Assembly (NCBI GenBank): GCA_002344005.1
Contig: DDTD01000008.1
Location: forward strand, 10,963-74,962
Source of the DNA: Ignavibacteria bacterium UBA2373
Lineage (GTDB): Bacteria > Bacteroidota > Ignavibacteria > Kapaibacteriales > UBA961
DNA: 64,000 bases
Direction: 5' to 3'
Numbering within the stretch: position 1 is the first letter of the stretch; each line of letters begins with the position of its first letter. The notes below the pieces were generated by a model. The model did no database searches, was not told where the DNA came from, and was given only the letters and a program-made list of their open reading frames with translations. Positions 54,501-62,889 of the stretch are shown here, piece by piece. The position numbers and the translations under genes are program-made.

Positions 54501-56954
54501 TAATGAGGTTAAGTTCACCACATTGCGTGAGCCGCCACCGATAAAGCTGGTATCACCGAACATCTGATTGCGATGACCGCCACCGATGAAAGAAACACGA
54601 CCGCCTGTACCGCCTTGATCAACAACATTGAATTGACCGCCACCAATGAAAGATTTTTCTGCACCGGCAGTATTATCAAAACCACCGCCGATGATAACAT
54701 GATTGCTTGTAATTAAATTAGAGAAGCCCGATATAATACCGCTATTAAGACCTGCATTGTTGATTTGGTTTTCACGACCGGAGCCAATCATAGAATTTTC
54801 GCCCATTGCTTGATTACTTGCTCCTGTACCTACCAAAGCATTTTGACCGGAAGCAGAATTGCCGTTACCTGCCACCACTGCGGAGTTCACACCTGATGCA
54901 GTATTGGAAGTTCCTGTACCGATAAATGCTCTATTAAGACTTGCCACATTGTTCTCACCGCCAACAATAGCGGAACTTACGCCGCTTGCAAGGTTATTGA
55001 GACCTCCAACCACAACGGAAGTTTGACCTGATGCTGTATTGGTATTACCACCAACAACAAGTGCTCTGGTGCCGCTTGCCGTATTATTGCTACCAGAACC
55101 GACAAAGCTTTGTGAGCCGCTTGCTGTATTATTATCACCGCCTGTGACCACTGCGCCTGTGTTATTGGCAACATTGCTGCTACCGCCCACAACTAATGAG
55201 GTTTGTCCTGATGCGGTATTAGAATTACCACCAGAAACAACACTGCGAATACCGCTTGCTGTATTTTGATTACCGCCGCCGATAGTTGCGCCTGTATTAG
55301 AAGCAACGTTACTTGTACCACCGCTTACTACAGAACCTGTCCCTGAGGCAAGATTGCTTTCACCGCCACTGACAACGCTCGATAAACCCGAGGCTTGATT
55401 AAAACGACCACCACTGATGACACTATAATTACCGCTTGCTACTTGCCCCGGAGCGGAGCGACTTGTTTGTAAGTCAATGGCTTCAGTACCACGCAAATTT
55501 CCTGCAGAACTGCGCTGTAATGAGCCGGAAGCAAGAAGATATAAACGAGTAGTATTATTGACACGAACATCAAGCGGTGATGTATTGGTTGTGCCCAAAA
55601 AGTCACCACCCGCTGCGGCATTACCATCAAGACTCCAGCCACTCAAAGCACTCAAACCCGCAGGTGCCCAATAAAGTTCACCCGTGCCATTATTGGTCAA
55701 AACTTGACCCGCAGCACCTTGTGTTTGAGGAAGTTTCCAAGTAATATTATTAGATTGTGAGCGGGCACGCAATGCAGTATAATTACCACCGCTGCCGCCA
55801 AATTCTTCCACTATGCGCAATTCACCTGTTGTTGAACTTGTTGGCTTAACAACAAGATTACCCGCTACTTCAAGTTTCTCTACGGGCGTATCTTCATTGA
55901 TACCTAATGCACCTGTGGGCGTAATTCTTAATCGCTCTGTATTATTGGTTTTGATTATAAATGGCTGACTATTCGTGCTACCAATAAACGATGTACTCGT
56001 CAAATTGCTATTGCCTATGGTCTTCCATTCTCTTAAATCTGTCCAACTTAAATTATTGTTCGCATCTGTCACAAGAGCACTTCCCGCGGCACCACCCGCA
56101 GCAGGAAGGGTATAAGTTATTGTTGCACTTTGGTTTGTTGTGCGGAATGCCGTATAATTAGCTCCCGACGATGCAGCTATGCGTAACTCAGGTGTACCAC
56201 CCGTGTTCGTAATCATCATCTGACGAGCTACCGTCAAGCGTACTGCCGGATTCGTTTCACCGATACCGATATTACCCGTGGATAATATGCGCATACGCTC
56301 GGTATTATTCGTCCGCATCACCAAAGGATTATTATTCGCTGTACCCAACCAACTTGCTGCAGTAGCATTTGGATTACCTGCCAATAACCATTCTGTGCCC
56401 TGATTGAGCAAACCTTCATTTTTGGCTTCTTCGCTTAAACCTACAACCAAGCCGCCTGCTTCGCTTGTGCGTACTTCAAGGCCATCGCCACCGCGTAATT
56501 CAATATCGCCTTGCATCCCATTAACACGTGTGACCAAACCACCGCTCAATTCATCGGCTTTTTGGGCTTTCTCTGCTTGGAAAGCATAAGGAACGCTCGT
56601 CATCTTCACACGTGAAAACTCTGCGCCGCCTTTGATGGAGATACCAACCCAATACTCACGAGAAAAATTCTCCGGTAATGGGTTTTTCTCACCCAAATAC
56701 ACATTGAACAAACCGCCGCGTATGGTCACGCGCTGCTCTTCTGTCCAGAGTGCTTGAGTAGAAAATTGCGATGGATATAAACTGAATGTCATCAACTGTG
56801 CACCATCGGCGGGAACTTTATCGCCCTCGCTGATCACACCTTGAAAACTAATCTGACGAGGAGTGAGCACTTGCTGGGCAACGCTTTCACTTATCGAACA
56901 GAACATTAAGCCGCATCCTAAAACCAATGCGGATAAACGGGAAGTAAGGGACAT
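51561..56954 (-). CDS. Giant exported fibre protein with YadA-like head repeats, chaperone-like domain and coiled coil
   Basis: A 1797-residue protein when started at the ATG at 56954, which has GGAGGG in front; another ATG at 56999 lies in frame but would add 15 residues before the signal. Signal peptide about 1-27. Residues about 30-150 are a beta-sandwich (QISFQGVISEG ... PYAFQAEKAQ). Three similar fibre-like modules follow to about 480. From about 505 to 1220 there are about 28 head repeats of the YadA/Hep_Hag kind, first SGxxSxVSGGxxNxAS, then ATIGGGxxNxI. A hydrophobic Ala/Val-rich segment lies at about 1330-1430. At about 1450-1590 GAADYAEWLPKLNP and GVAWSASKENQN resemble a peptidase G2-like intramolecular chaperone, and a coiled coil follows. 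No YadA anchor is present. This is a surface fibre or adhesin by inference. Confidence 0.7.
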   Translation of the reverse strand: MSLTSRLSALVLGCGLMFCSISESVAQQVLTPRQISFQGVISEGDKVPADGAQLMTFSLYPSQFSTQALWTEEQRVTIRGGLFNVYLGEKNPLPENFSREYWVGISIKGGAEFSRVKMTSVPYAFQAEKAQKADELSGGLVTRVNGMQGDIELRGGDGLEVRTSEAGGLVVGLSEEAKNEGLLNQGTEWLLAGNPNATAASWLGTANNNPLVMRTNNTERMRILSTGNIGIGETNPAVRLTVARQMMITNTGGTPELRIAASSGANYTAFRTTNQSATITYTLPAAGGAAGSALVTDANNNLSWTDLREWKTIGNSNLTSTSFIGSTNSQPFIIKTNNTERLRITPTGALGINEDTPVEKLEVAGNLVVKPTSSTTGELRIVEEFGGSGGNYTALRARSQSNNITWKLPQTQGAAGQVLTNNGTGELYWAPAGLSALSGWSLDGNAAAGGDFLGTTNTSPLDVRVNNTTRLYLLASGSLQRSSAGNLRGTEAIDLQTSRSAPGQVASGNYSVISGGRFNQASGLSSVVSGGESNLASGTGSVVSGGTSNVASNTGATIGGGNQNTASGIRSVVSGGNSNTASGQTSLVVGGSSNVANNTGAVVTGGDNNTASGSQSFVGSGSNNTASGTRALVVGGNTNTASGQTSVVVGGLNNLASGVSSAIVGGENNVASLNRAFIGTGTSNTASGVNSAVVAGNGNSASGQNALVGTGASNQAMGENSMIGSGRENQINNAGLNSGIISGFSNLITSNHVIIGGGFDNTAGAEKSFIGGGQFNVVDQGGTGGRVSFIGGGHRNQMFGDTSFIGGGSRNVVNLTSLYGFIGGGMLNSILTNDSSTIGGGASNTISVESDGSFIGGGINNTITDNSRIGTITGGRANTITTTSIYGFIGAGHLNTQNDVDSSVIGGGASNLINDNSDASIIGGGMNNTIQTTSLVGVIGGGRGNTITNADSATIGGGAMNLITTDADASTIGGGNNNTINSNSISSTIGGGHTNTIGNASFSVTIGGGNSNDIGNTANYTTIGGGNNNNIGSFSNGATISGGITNNISTTALNSTISGGINNNIGTTTDATIGGGNDNNIADAGNYATISGGRSNDIGTATDAIIGGGNDNNIANGGTNSAILGGTLNDIGTTTNAVIGGGSDNNIATGANFGAILGGVTNNINGGTHNLIGGGLSNTITTGNYNAILGGQNNLVVSGNHSAVLGGINNSVTGDLAFALGTGNTAANNGFALGNGSTADANEYYAKYSAGFVMEGAGTANQNFTATFINPTDGNGIAIQLGNATPGVTNHFVEFRNSGGTVVGRIEGQQTNDIDQLNDGAPNGDSENINTLALHDFIIQGAEGDRDDAIIGLTQAITGAVVLGLDIAQTVVEAAGEASCAAGTLGLCSGSAAASALTVVVKVGEAVLAIADIVISAVQLANAIQGVEDAKTLKCDYITYMKANVGVSYESGAADYAEWLPKLNPAEKFVPTDIVALKAGKITKNTADADQFMVISSKPIVLGNTPAPGENKKDFEKVAFMGQVPVRVLGKVNQGDYILPSGGNNGFGIAVSPNNMKTEDFKKIVGVAWSASKENQNINIINVAVGLNTNSLAAVIEKQAKQILQLQQAVSYTQDHIKKTNDQMSAISSALSQMLPGFDAALKSKGVDLKNPIPDLKLDIPAIDLPKNVTSPVINSQSMTNIPQSPSASAQSILNASVAEKEAFVRATVAKFTEAKSVNITEYEVPKTFFDDDAIKNGFLMAEQKLKDRGIDLKSNPIFAKMFNDPAYKNTVMKNVQDELNKAAIDMKMKEYAEQKQ

Positions 56955-56999
56955 AGACCCTCCAAAAATGAAGTAAAAAATAGTATAATGAATAAGCAT

Positions 57000-57334
57000 T
57001 ATTTACTGCGAAATGTGACTCCCACATGTCAATACACAAAGAATTATGTATCAATAACAACTATAGATATGTCACACAACGTAGAGCATACTGATACTAA
57101 AATAACCAAAAAAAAAATTCCATAACTAATAATTCTACGTAACTATACACAAAACTCTCTCATCATTAATGGAGAGTGTTGTTACAAGAATTGTCGGCTA
57201 TAGAGGGCAACCAGCCGCAATTTATGTTCCAGACATCGGGTCAAAAACCACTTTTGTTCTGTTAAAGTCAGTCTAAATCACGAAATTTGCATATTGTACA
57301 ATCATAACAACTTTAGTAAGTAAGGAGATGTTCC
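57000..57334. other. 335-bp intergenic region, fibre gene / aminopeptidase
   Basis: Divergent promoter region with no gene recognised. A 6-bp stem ACTCTC / GAGAGT (57154-57177) with a 12-base loop is present but lacks a T-run. An AAGGAG ribosome-binding site before 57335 is the clearest signal. Confidence 0.35.
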
Positions 57335-59785
57335 ATGAAATGCTACGCTACTCTTATCTTGATTGCGTATGCGATACTCCATTGCAATGCGATGGCTCAA
57401 ACACCGTTTTATCATACGGAAACGCACTATAAAGAACCTAATTCGGAACCTCGAGAACATGTACTTGATATTGAACGTATGTCATTGCAAGTACGCTTCG
57501 AACCAGAAAAAGGCATAGTGTTCGGCACGGTAAGTCATCATTTCAAAACCTTGCGAGAGACCGTAGATTCTGTTCTTTTCGATACCCACAAACTCACCAT
57601 AAAAAAAGCATTGCTCGGCAATAAACCCGTTCGTTTTGTGAGAACTGACAGCACAGTGATTGTGTATCCATCCCCGGCTCTTAAAAGGAATATGCGCGAC
57701 AGCATCACGTTTGTCTATGAAGCAACACCAAGAAAAGGCATATATTTCATCGGGTGGAAACAGAATGGTCAGCCGCAAACACCCGGAATTTTTACCATTC
57801 GCAAACAAATTTGGACACAAGGTCAAGAAGCCGATCACCGCTATTGGATACCGATGTATGATGCAACGAATGATAAATTTATTACCGAAACAATTATTAC
57901 ATTTGACTCCGAGTATCAAGTTTTGTCGAATGGGACATTGCTTAAAGAAAAGAAAAATAATGATGGCACAATAACATGGCATTATCGGATGAATAAACCC
58001 CATGCCGGATATTTATTAACAATCGGTATCGGTAAATATGCAATAGAAAAAAGGAAAAGTCTGTCAGGCGTACCTCTCGAGTTATGGTATTATCCCGAAT
58101 ATAAACAAGATGTCCCACACATGTATAAGTATAGCGAAGAAGCAATGGATTTTCTCGAAGCCGAAACAGGCACTCCTTATCCATGGGAAAAATACTCACA
58201 AATTCCCGTGCAGGATTTTATTTTTGGTGCAATGGAAAATACCACAGCAACCACATTCGGCGATTTTTTCCATACCGATGCACGTGCATTTATTGATAGA
58301 AAATATATTGGTGTTAATGTGCATGAATTAACCCATCAATGGTTTGGAGATCTAATAACGCAACGTGACCCGAAAAATATATGGTTACATGAAAGTTTTG
58401 CAACATTTTATCCTAAATTATTTGATAGAAAATATATGGGTGAAGATTACTATGAATGGAATAGACGAGGAGAACATAATGCGGCATTAAGTGCTTCGGA
58501 AAAAGATCGTTTGCCCATAGTCCACCCCAAATCAGGAACCTCACGTATTTATCCTAAAGGTTCAGCAGTATTAGATATGCTGATGCACACTGTCGGTGAA
58601 CAACAATTTAAATCTGCAATTGCACATTATCTGAAAAAGCATGCTTATGCAAATGTTGTGACAAGTGATTTTTATCATGCCTTTCAAGATACTCTCGGTT
58701 TAACCTTAGAACGTTTTTTTGATCAATGGCTGTATCGTGGCGGCGAGCCCCATTATGAAATTATGCGCCGCACTATGAATAACGAAACACATATCACTGT
58801 ATCACAAATTCATGTCACCGACGAATTAACACAATTATTTTCTATGCCTATAACAATAGAAGTGTGGTATGATAATGGAAAACATGACACAAAAACTGTG
58901 CTGATTGATAAACAGCAACAGACTATTTCCATACCACATAATAATGGTAATAGTGTCGCTTTTGTATTATTTGATCCGGGCAGTATTATTTTGAAAAAAG
59001 TGACCTATAAAAAACAATTTGCAGAATTAGCGGCACAAGCACTGTATGCTCCCCACATGATTGATCGTTATGACGCTGTTGTTGCATTGGAAAAAGATTC
59101 TTCCGACAAAGAAAAAAAACTTCAACTTTTCAAACAGATTTATGAAAAAAACACATTTTATGCGATTCGTGCAGAAATTATCCGCCAATGTGCGGAAATA
59201 AAAGAGCGCCCTCCTATATGCACTGCACTTATTCATTTAGCATATAAGGATGCTGATGCCAATGTACGAAAAGCAGCATTGACATATAGCAAACAACCCT
59301 TTGCAGAATGGAAGTCAGACATGGAACAAATGCTGCGCGATTCATCATATTCGATTGTGTCAATGGCTTTAGATAAACTCTGTAGTGCTTACCCCGAGCA
59401 AAGTGACACATATCTGAAAATAACAGACGGTGCTCCGGGCATGTTTGCAGAAATTGCCATTAAACGCCACGAGATAGGAGCACGCAATGGTAATAAGAAA
59501 GCAATAGAACACCTCACAGACTTCGCCGGTCCTCAATATGAATTCCGCACACGTCAATATGCCTTCAATGCCCTCAAACGTAATAATTATTGCGACAAAA
59601 AGGTGATTCAAGCATTATTTGATGCGATGATTAACCCAAATACTCGATTAGCAGGCGCTGCCAAGGACATTTTGGACTATTTTTATCAACAGACAGCTTT
59701 TCAATCTGCCATTATCCGCGAGTACGAAGCCGTCGCATGGACATCAGCAGAACGAGATGAGCTAAAAAAAGTAATAAAACGATAG
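57335..59785 (+). CDS. M1 family zinc aminopeptidase
   Basis: An 816-residue exported enzyme. Signal peptide about 1-21. The M1 core is seen in FGAMEN (about 296-301, the exopeptidase loop), HELTHQWFGD with H330, E331 and H334, and E353 in WLHESFAT. These bind the catalytic zinc. Residues 590-816 hold helical HEAT-like repeats (ALIHLAYKDADANVRKAALTY). M1 enzymes remove N-terminal residues from peptides; extracytoplasmic location is predicted. A good AAGGAG site precedes the ATG. A terminator follows at 59795-59825. Confidence 0.95.
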   Translation: MKCYATLILIAYAILHCNAMAQTPFYHTETHYKEPNSEPREHVLDIERMSLQVRFEPEKGIVFGTVSHHFKTLRETVDSVLFDTHKLTIKKALLGNKPVRFVRTDSTVIVYPSPALKRNMRDSITFVYEATPRKGIYFIGWKQNGQPQTPGIFTIRKQIWTQGQEADHRYWIPMYDATNDKFITETIITFDSEYQVLSNGTLLKEKKNNDGTITWHYRMNKPHAGYLLTIGIGKYAIEKRKSLSGVPLELWYYPEYKQDVPHMYKYSEEAMDFLEAETGTPYPWEKYSQIPVQDFIFGAMENTTATTFGDFFHTDARAFIDRKYIGVNVHELTHQWFGDLITQRDPKNIWLHESFATFYPKLFDRKYMGEDYYEWNRRGEHNAALSASEKDRLPIVHPKSGTSRIYPKGSAVLDMLMHTVGEQQFKSAIAHYLKKHAYANVVTSDFYHAFQDTLGLTLERFFDQWLYRGGEPHYEIMRRTMNNETHITVSQIHVTDELTQLFSMPITIEVWYDNGKHDTKTVLIDKQQQTISIPHNNGNSVAFVLFDPGSIILKKVTYKKQFAELAAQALYAPHMIDRYDAVVALEKDSSDKEKKLQLFKQIYEKNTFYAIRAEIIRQCAEIKERPPICTALIHLAYKDADANVRKAALTYSKQPFAEWKSDMEQMLRDSSYSIVSMALDKLCSAYPEQSDTYLKITDGAPGMFAEIAIKRHEIGARNGNKKAIEHLTDFAGPQYEFRTRQYAFNALKRNNYCDKKVIQALFDAMINPNTRLAGAAKDILDYFYQQTAFQSAIIREYEAVAWTSAERDELKKVIKR

Positions 59786-59794
59786 AGTGGCATC

Positions 59795-59825
59795 AAAAGG
59801 CTTTGTATGAAACAAATAGCCTTTT
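59795..59825 (+). terminator. Terminator of the aminopeptidase gene
   Basis: AAAAGGCT (59795-59802) and AGCCTTTT (59818-59825) form a perfect 8-bp stem with inner TTGT/ACAA pairs. The 3' arm supplies four T's. It is 9 bases after the stop at 59785. Confidence 0.6.
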
Positions 59826-59862
59826 CGAAGCTCTTTAGGGCGTTTTAATTGCTGATAATTCT

Positions 59863-59870
59863 TAGTTTTG
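59863..59870 (+). promoter_or_regulatory. Candidate -7 element of the Ig-domain gene (TAGTTTTG)
   Basis: TAGTTTTG fits TAnnTTTG, 33 bases upstream of the ATG at 59904. A TTTT lies 16 bases further upstream. Confidence 0.4.
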
Positions 59871-59903
59871 CGAAGATTTTTTTTAATCATATAGTAATCG
59901 TTC

Positions 59904-62639
59904 ATGAAATCACAAGTACTCAAATTATGTTGTATCCTATGTATTGCCTTAGGGGGGCAATATACGCTGTTGGCAAATGGCAATGGTCGCACGGGCAGTG
60001 CCTCGGCGGGTTGCAATAATGGTGGATGGTTTTGCCACGGTAACTCAACCGGCAACACCTCTGTGACAGTCACCCCACAATATGTCACCAATGTATTCGC
60101 ACCCGGAGAAGCACGGCAATTTACGGCTGTGGTTGCTCACCCAACCCAATCCAAAGCAGGGATTAATGTGGATATACGTAATGCCTCGGGTGCATTAACC
60201 GGCACTATGGCGGGAGGCACGGGGACTAAAGTTACAAGCGGAGAAATTACCCACAATGGCAAGCAAGATATTGTTAATGGACAATGCACCTTCACTTTTA
60301 CGTGGACAGCACCGAACAGCCCGGGTACATACACCCTCCGAGCATCCGGTAATGCCGTCAATAATAATAGCAATCAAACCGGTGATTTTTGGTCAACCAT
60401 GACACCGATGGATATCACGGTTTCCAATCCAATTTTGCAGGAACCGACATCGGGTGCTAAACTTTGCCGTGGCGAAATCGCAATTGTCCGTTGGTCACAA
60501 CCTATGTTTGATGGAAATGTTCGCTTGGAGGTTTCCACCAATGGCGTTAATTGGACAACCATAGCAACAACACCCGGTTCGCCGAATTTTTATCAATGGC
60601 TTGTACCTGCCGATTTTCCTATCTCTACAACATATCGCATGAGAATAAGTCATGCCACGAAAGGCACACAATATAACACAACTTCATATCAATTTGCTGT
60701 TGTTCCGTCACCGGTGTTTGTATCGCAACCGGTAGAAGTGCGCACATGTCGCGGAAGATCCGTCACATTTTCAGTGACCACAGATTTTCCGTCTAATTAC
60801 ACATTTCAGTGGCGACACAACTTCAATCCCATCAATGGAGCGACCTCAACAAGTTACACAATACCTTCTGTAAATGATCAAAATGCAGGTAATTACGATG
60901 TTGTTGTTACCGGATGCAGACCCGTGCCGAGTAATAATGCCCTTTTGCTTCTTTTGGATGCACCGTATTTTATCAAACATCCGGAAAACACCGATGGATG
61001 TCTTGGGCAACCGACCCAACTTTCGGTCAGTGTGCGTGGGGAATCACCACAACTTCAATGGCGTTTCCGCGGCGTACCAATACCGGGCAAAACAGATTCC
61101 ATATTGACAATTCCATCACTCAGCCCTGCCGACACGGGGATGTATGATGTGGTAGCGACAGGAGGTTGTGCACCGCCCGGCACCAGTCTGCCCGCTCGCA
61201 TTTCTTTCACCAAACCTTCGGTGATAAACTCTCAAACAAAAGATACTCTTATTTGCCTTGACCGCGAGCTTGTGCTGGGTGTGCAAGCAACGGGACGCAA
61301 TCTTACCTATCGGTGGAAACACAATAATGTGTTGATTGCCGAAAATGCAAGTGCAACATATACCATCCTTAATGTTGGCTTGCCGTCGGCGGGTACATAT
61401 ACCGTGGATGTTATCACTGCTTGTGGGGCGGTCACATCGGCAAAGCCAATGGTCGTTGCCATTAAAATGCCGATAGCCATTACCAAGCAACCTAAAGACA
61501 CAACAGTACGTGAAAATGGTAATCTTACTCTCTCTGTCAGAGCAACGGGCGACTCCCCCACGTATGAATGGTATAAAGTCACAACAAAAATTCCGGGCGC
61601 AACAACAAACACTCTTACTTTGAATAATGTCAAAAAAACTGATGCCGGTAAATACTCTTGTGTGGTCAGCAGTTCATGTGGTTCAGTTCAATCCACCATT
61701 GTCAATTTGAAAGTAACAGAAGCACCTGCCGGACCATTATTATCATTAAACACTTCGGCTCTTGATTATGGATGTATGACCGTCGGCGCTGCCCCACTCC
61801 AAAAAGTCATCACAAAAGCTGTGACAAATACAGGCGGGCAACCCTTAGTAATTTCATCCATCGCTCCTTCGCAAAACGATGAGAAAAGTTTTACCGTATC
61901 GCCCAAATCCATCACTCTCATGCCGGCACAAAGCACGGATATTACCATCACATTCAATGCAACGGAACGCAAAGATTATACGACACAGATAGTGTTTACA
62001 AGTAATTCTATTGAACAAGCAGGAACAATAACCATAAATGCCAAAGGATGTATTGCACAGCTTTCATCAGCGGCTTTAGCTTTTGATATACCCCTCACTC
62101 TCGGCACATCACAAGATACGGTTATACAATTCTCTAATACCGGTGATTATGATATTATTGTGAATTCTATCTCGGTAAAAGGCAATGCCGCCAATGATTA
62201 TTCCATTACAGCACCAATTTTACCCGACACGCTCGCAAAAACAGAAATAATGGCTATTCCTGTGCGCTTTGCACCATCGGCAGAAGGTATAAGAAGTGCA
62301 CTTATGGAAATTCTGACCGACAAAGGAATTTATACGGCTGCTTTAAGCGGCGAAGGGAAACAAATAAGCAGCATAAGTGAATTAGCTCAAGTTGCGGGTA
62401 TTACGATGATGCCGAATCCTTCACTTGATGGCACATTTACGATTGTAAGTACTACAACTCCTTTATTACGTATTCAACTAACCGATATGCTTGGCGTTAT
62501 GTTATGGGACAGCGGTATATATTCCGAGCCGACGATGAAAGTACAATGTGACCTTACTCATGTAAGTTCCGGTCAATATACTGTACTTGTTCATACAATG
62601 ACGGGCATTATACCTTTGTCTATGCAAATACAGAAATAA
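59904..62639 (+). CDS. Exported multidomain Ig-like protein with choice-of-anchor V-like N-terminus and C-terminal sorting domain
   Basis: A 911-residue exported protein. After a signal peptide (about 1-24), residues about 25-175 form a Reeler/choice-of-anchor V-like domain with GRTGSASAGCNNGGWFCHGNS and TWTAPNSPGTYTLRASG. Then come a further beta domain, three Ig-like domains (about 270-570; for example YEWYKVTTKI, DAGKYSCVVSSSCG) and two ASH-type beta domains (about 600-840; NTGGQPLVISSIAPSQN and GDYDIIVNSISVKGN). The last 80 residues (MMPNPSLDGTFTIVS ... SSGQYTVLVHT) follow the type IX sorting domain. It is a surface protein; the ligand is unknown. Confidence 0.75.
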   Translation: MKSQVLKLCCILCIALGGQYTLLANGNGRTGSASAGCNNGGWFCHGNSTGNTSVTVTPQYVTNVFAPGEARQFTAVVAHPTQSKAGINVDIRNASGALTGTMAGGTGTKVTSGEITHNGKQDIVNGQCTFTFTWTAPNSPGTYTLRASGNAVNNNSNQTGDFWSTMTPMDITVSNPILQEPTSGAKLCRGEIAIVRWSQPMFDGNVRLEVSTNGVNWTTIATTPGSPNFYQWLVPADFPISTTYRMRISHATKGTQYNTTSYQFAVVPSPVFVSQPVEVRTCRGRSVTFSVTTDFPSNYTFQWRHNFNPINGATSTSYTIPSVNDQNAGNYDVVVTGCRPVPSNNALLLLLDAPYFIKHPENTDGCLGQPTQLSVSVRGESPQLQWRFRGVPIPGKTDSILTIPSLSPADTGMYDVVATGGCAPPGTSLPARISFTKPSVINSQTKDTLICLDRELVLGVQATGRNLTYRWKHNNVLIAENASATYTILNVGLPSAGTYTVDVITACGAVTSAKPMVVAIKMPIAITKQPKDTTVRENGNLTLSVRATGDSPTYEWYKVTTKIPGATTNTLTLNNVKKTDAGKYSCVVSSSCGSVQSTIVNLKVTEAPAGPLLSLNTSALDYGCMTVGAAPLQKVITKAVTNTGGQPLVISSIAPSQNDEKSFTVSPKSITLMPAQSTDITITFNATERKDYTTQIVFTSNSIEQAGTITINAKGCIAQLSSAALAFDIPLTLGTSQDTVIQFSNTGDYDIIVNSISVKGNAANDYSITAPILPDTLAKTEIMAIPVRFAPSAEGIRSALMEILTDKGIYTAALSGEGKQISSISELAQVAGITMMPNPSLDGTFTIVSTTTPLLRIQLTDMLGVMLWDSGIYSEPTMKVQCDLTHVSSGQYTVLVHTMTGIIPLSMQIQK

Positions 62640-62660
62640 TACATACCTAAGTGATTGACT

Positions 62661-62697
62661 AAAGCGATGAAGGATTTTTTCCTTTATCGCTTTTTTT
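62661..62697 (+). terminator. Intrinsic terminator of the Ig-domain gene
   Basis: AAAGCGAT pairs with ATCGCTTT, with AAGG/CCTT inside, around a T-rich loop (62661-62693), and seven T's follow. It begins 21 bases after the stop at 62639. Confidence 0.9.
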
Positions 62698-62889
62698 ATG
62701 AATTGCGAGTAATATCTATCTCATACAGAAAGTATATAGCATCATGGACATACTCAAAAAAAAGGGACACATACACGACAAGAATATAGCACTTTCATAG
62801 CTTTGGAACCAAACACCATTAATAATAAGTATTCACCATAAATCTTTTCCGATAAAATCAGAAAAAATTATAACAGAATAATTACCACA

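Noticed and set aside
53413..55674. Plus-strand frames rich in Pro, Leu and Val opposite the fibre gene
   Set aside because: They reflect the repetitive codons of the head repeats on the other strand; no start signals or families.
57180..57245. Possible small RNA or tRNA in the fibre-aminopeptidase gap
   Set aside because: A GGCT/AGCC stem occurs but no cloverleaf or anticodon stem could be drawn.
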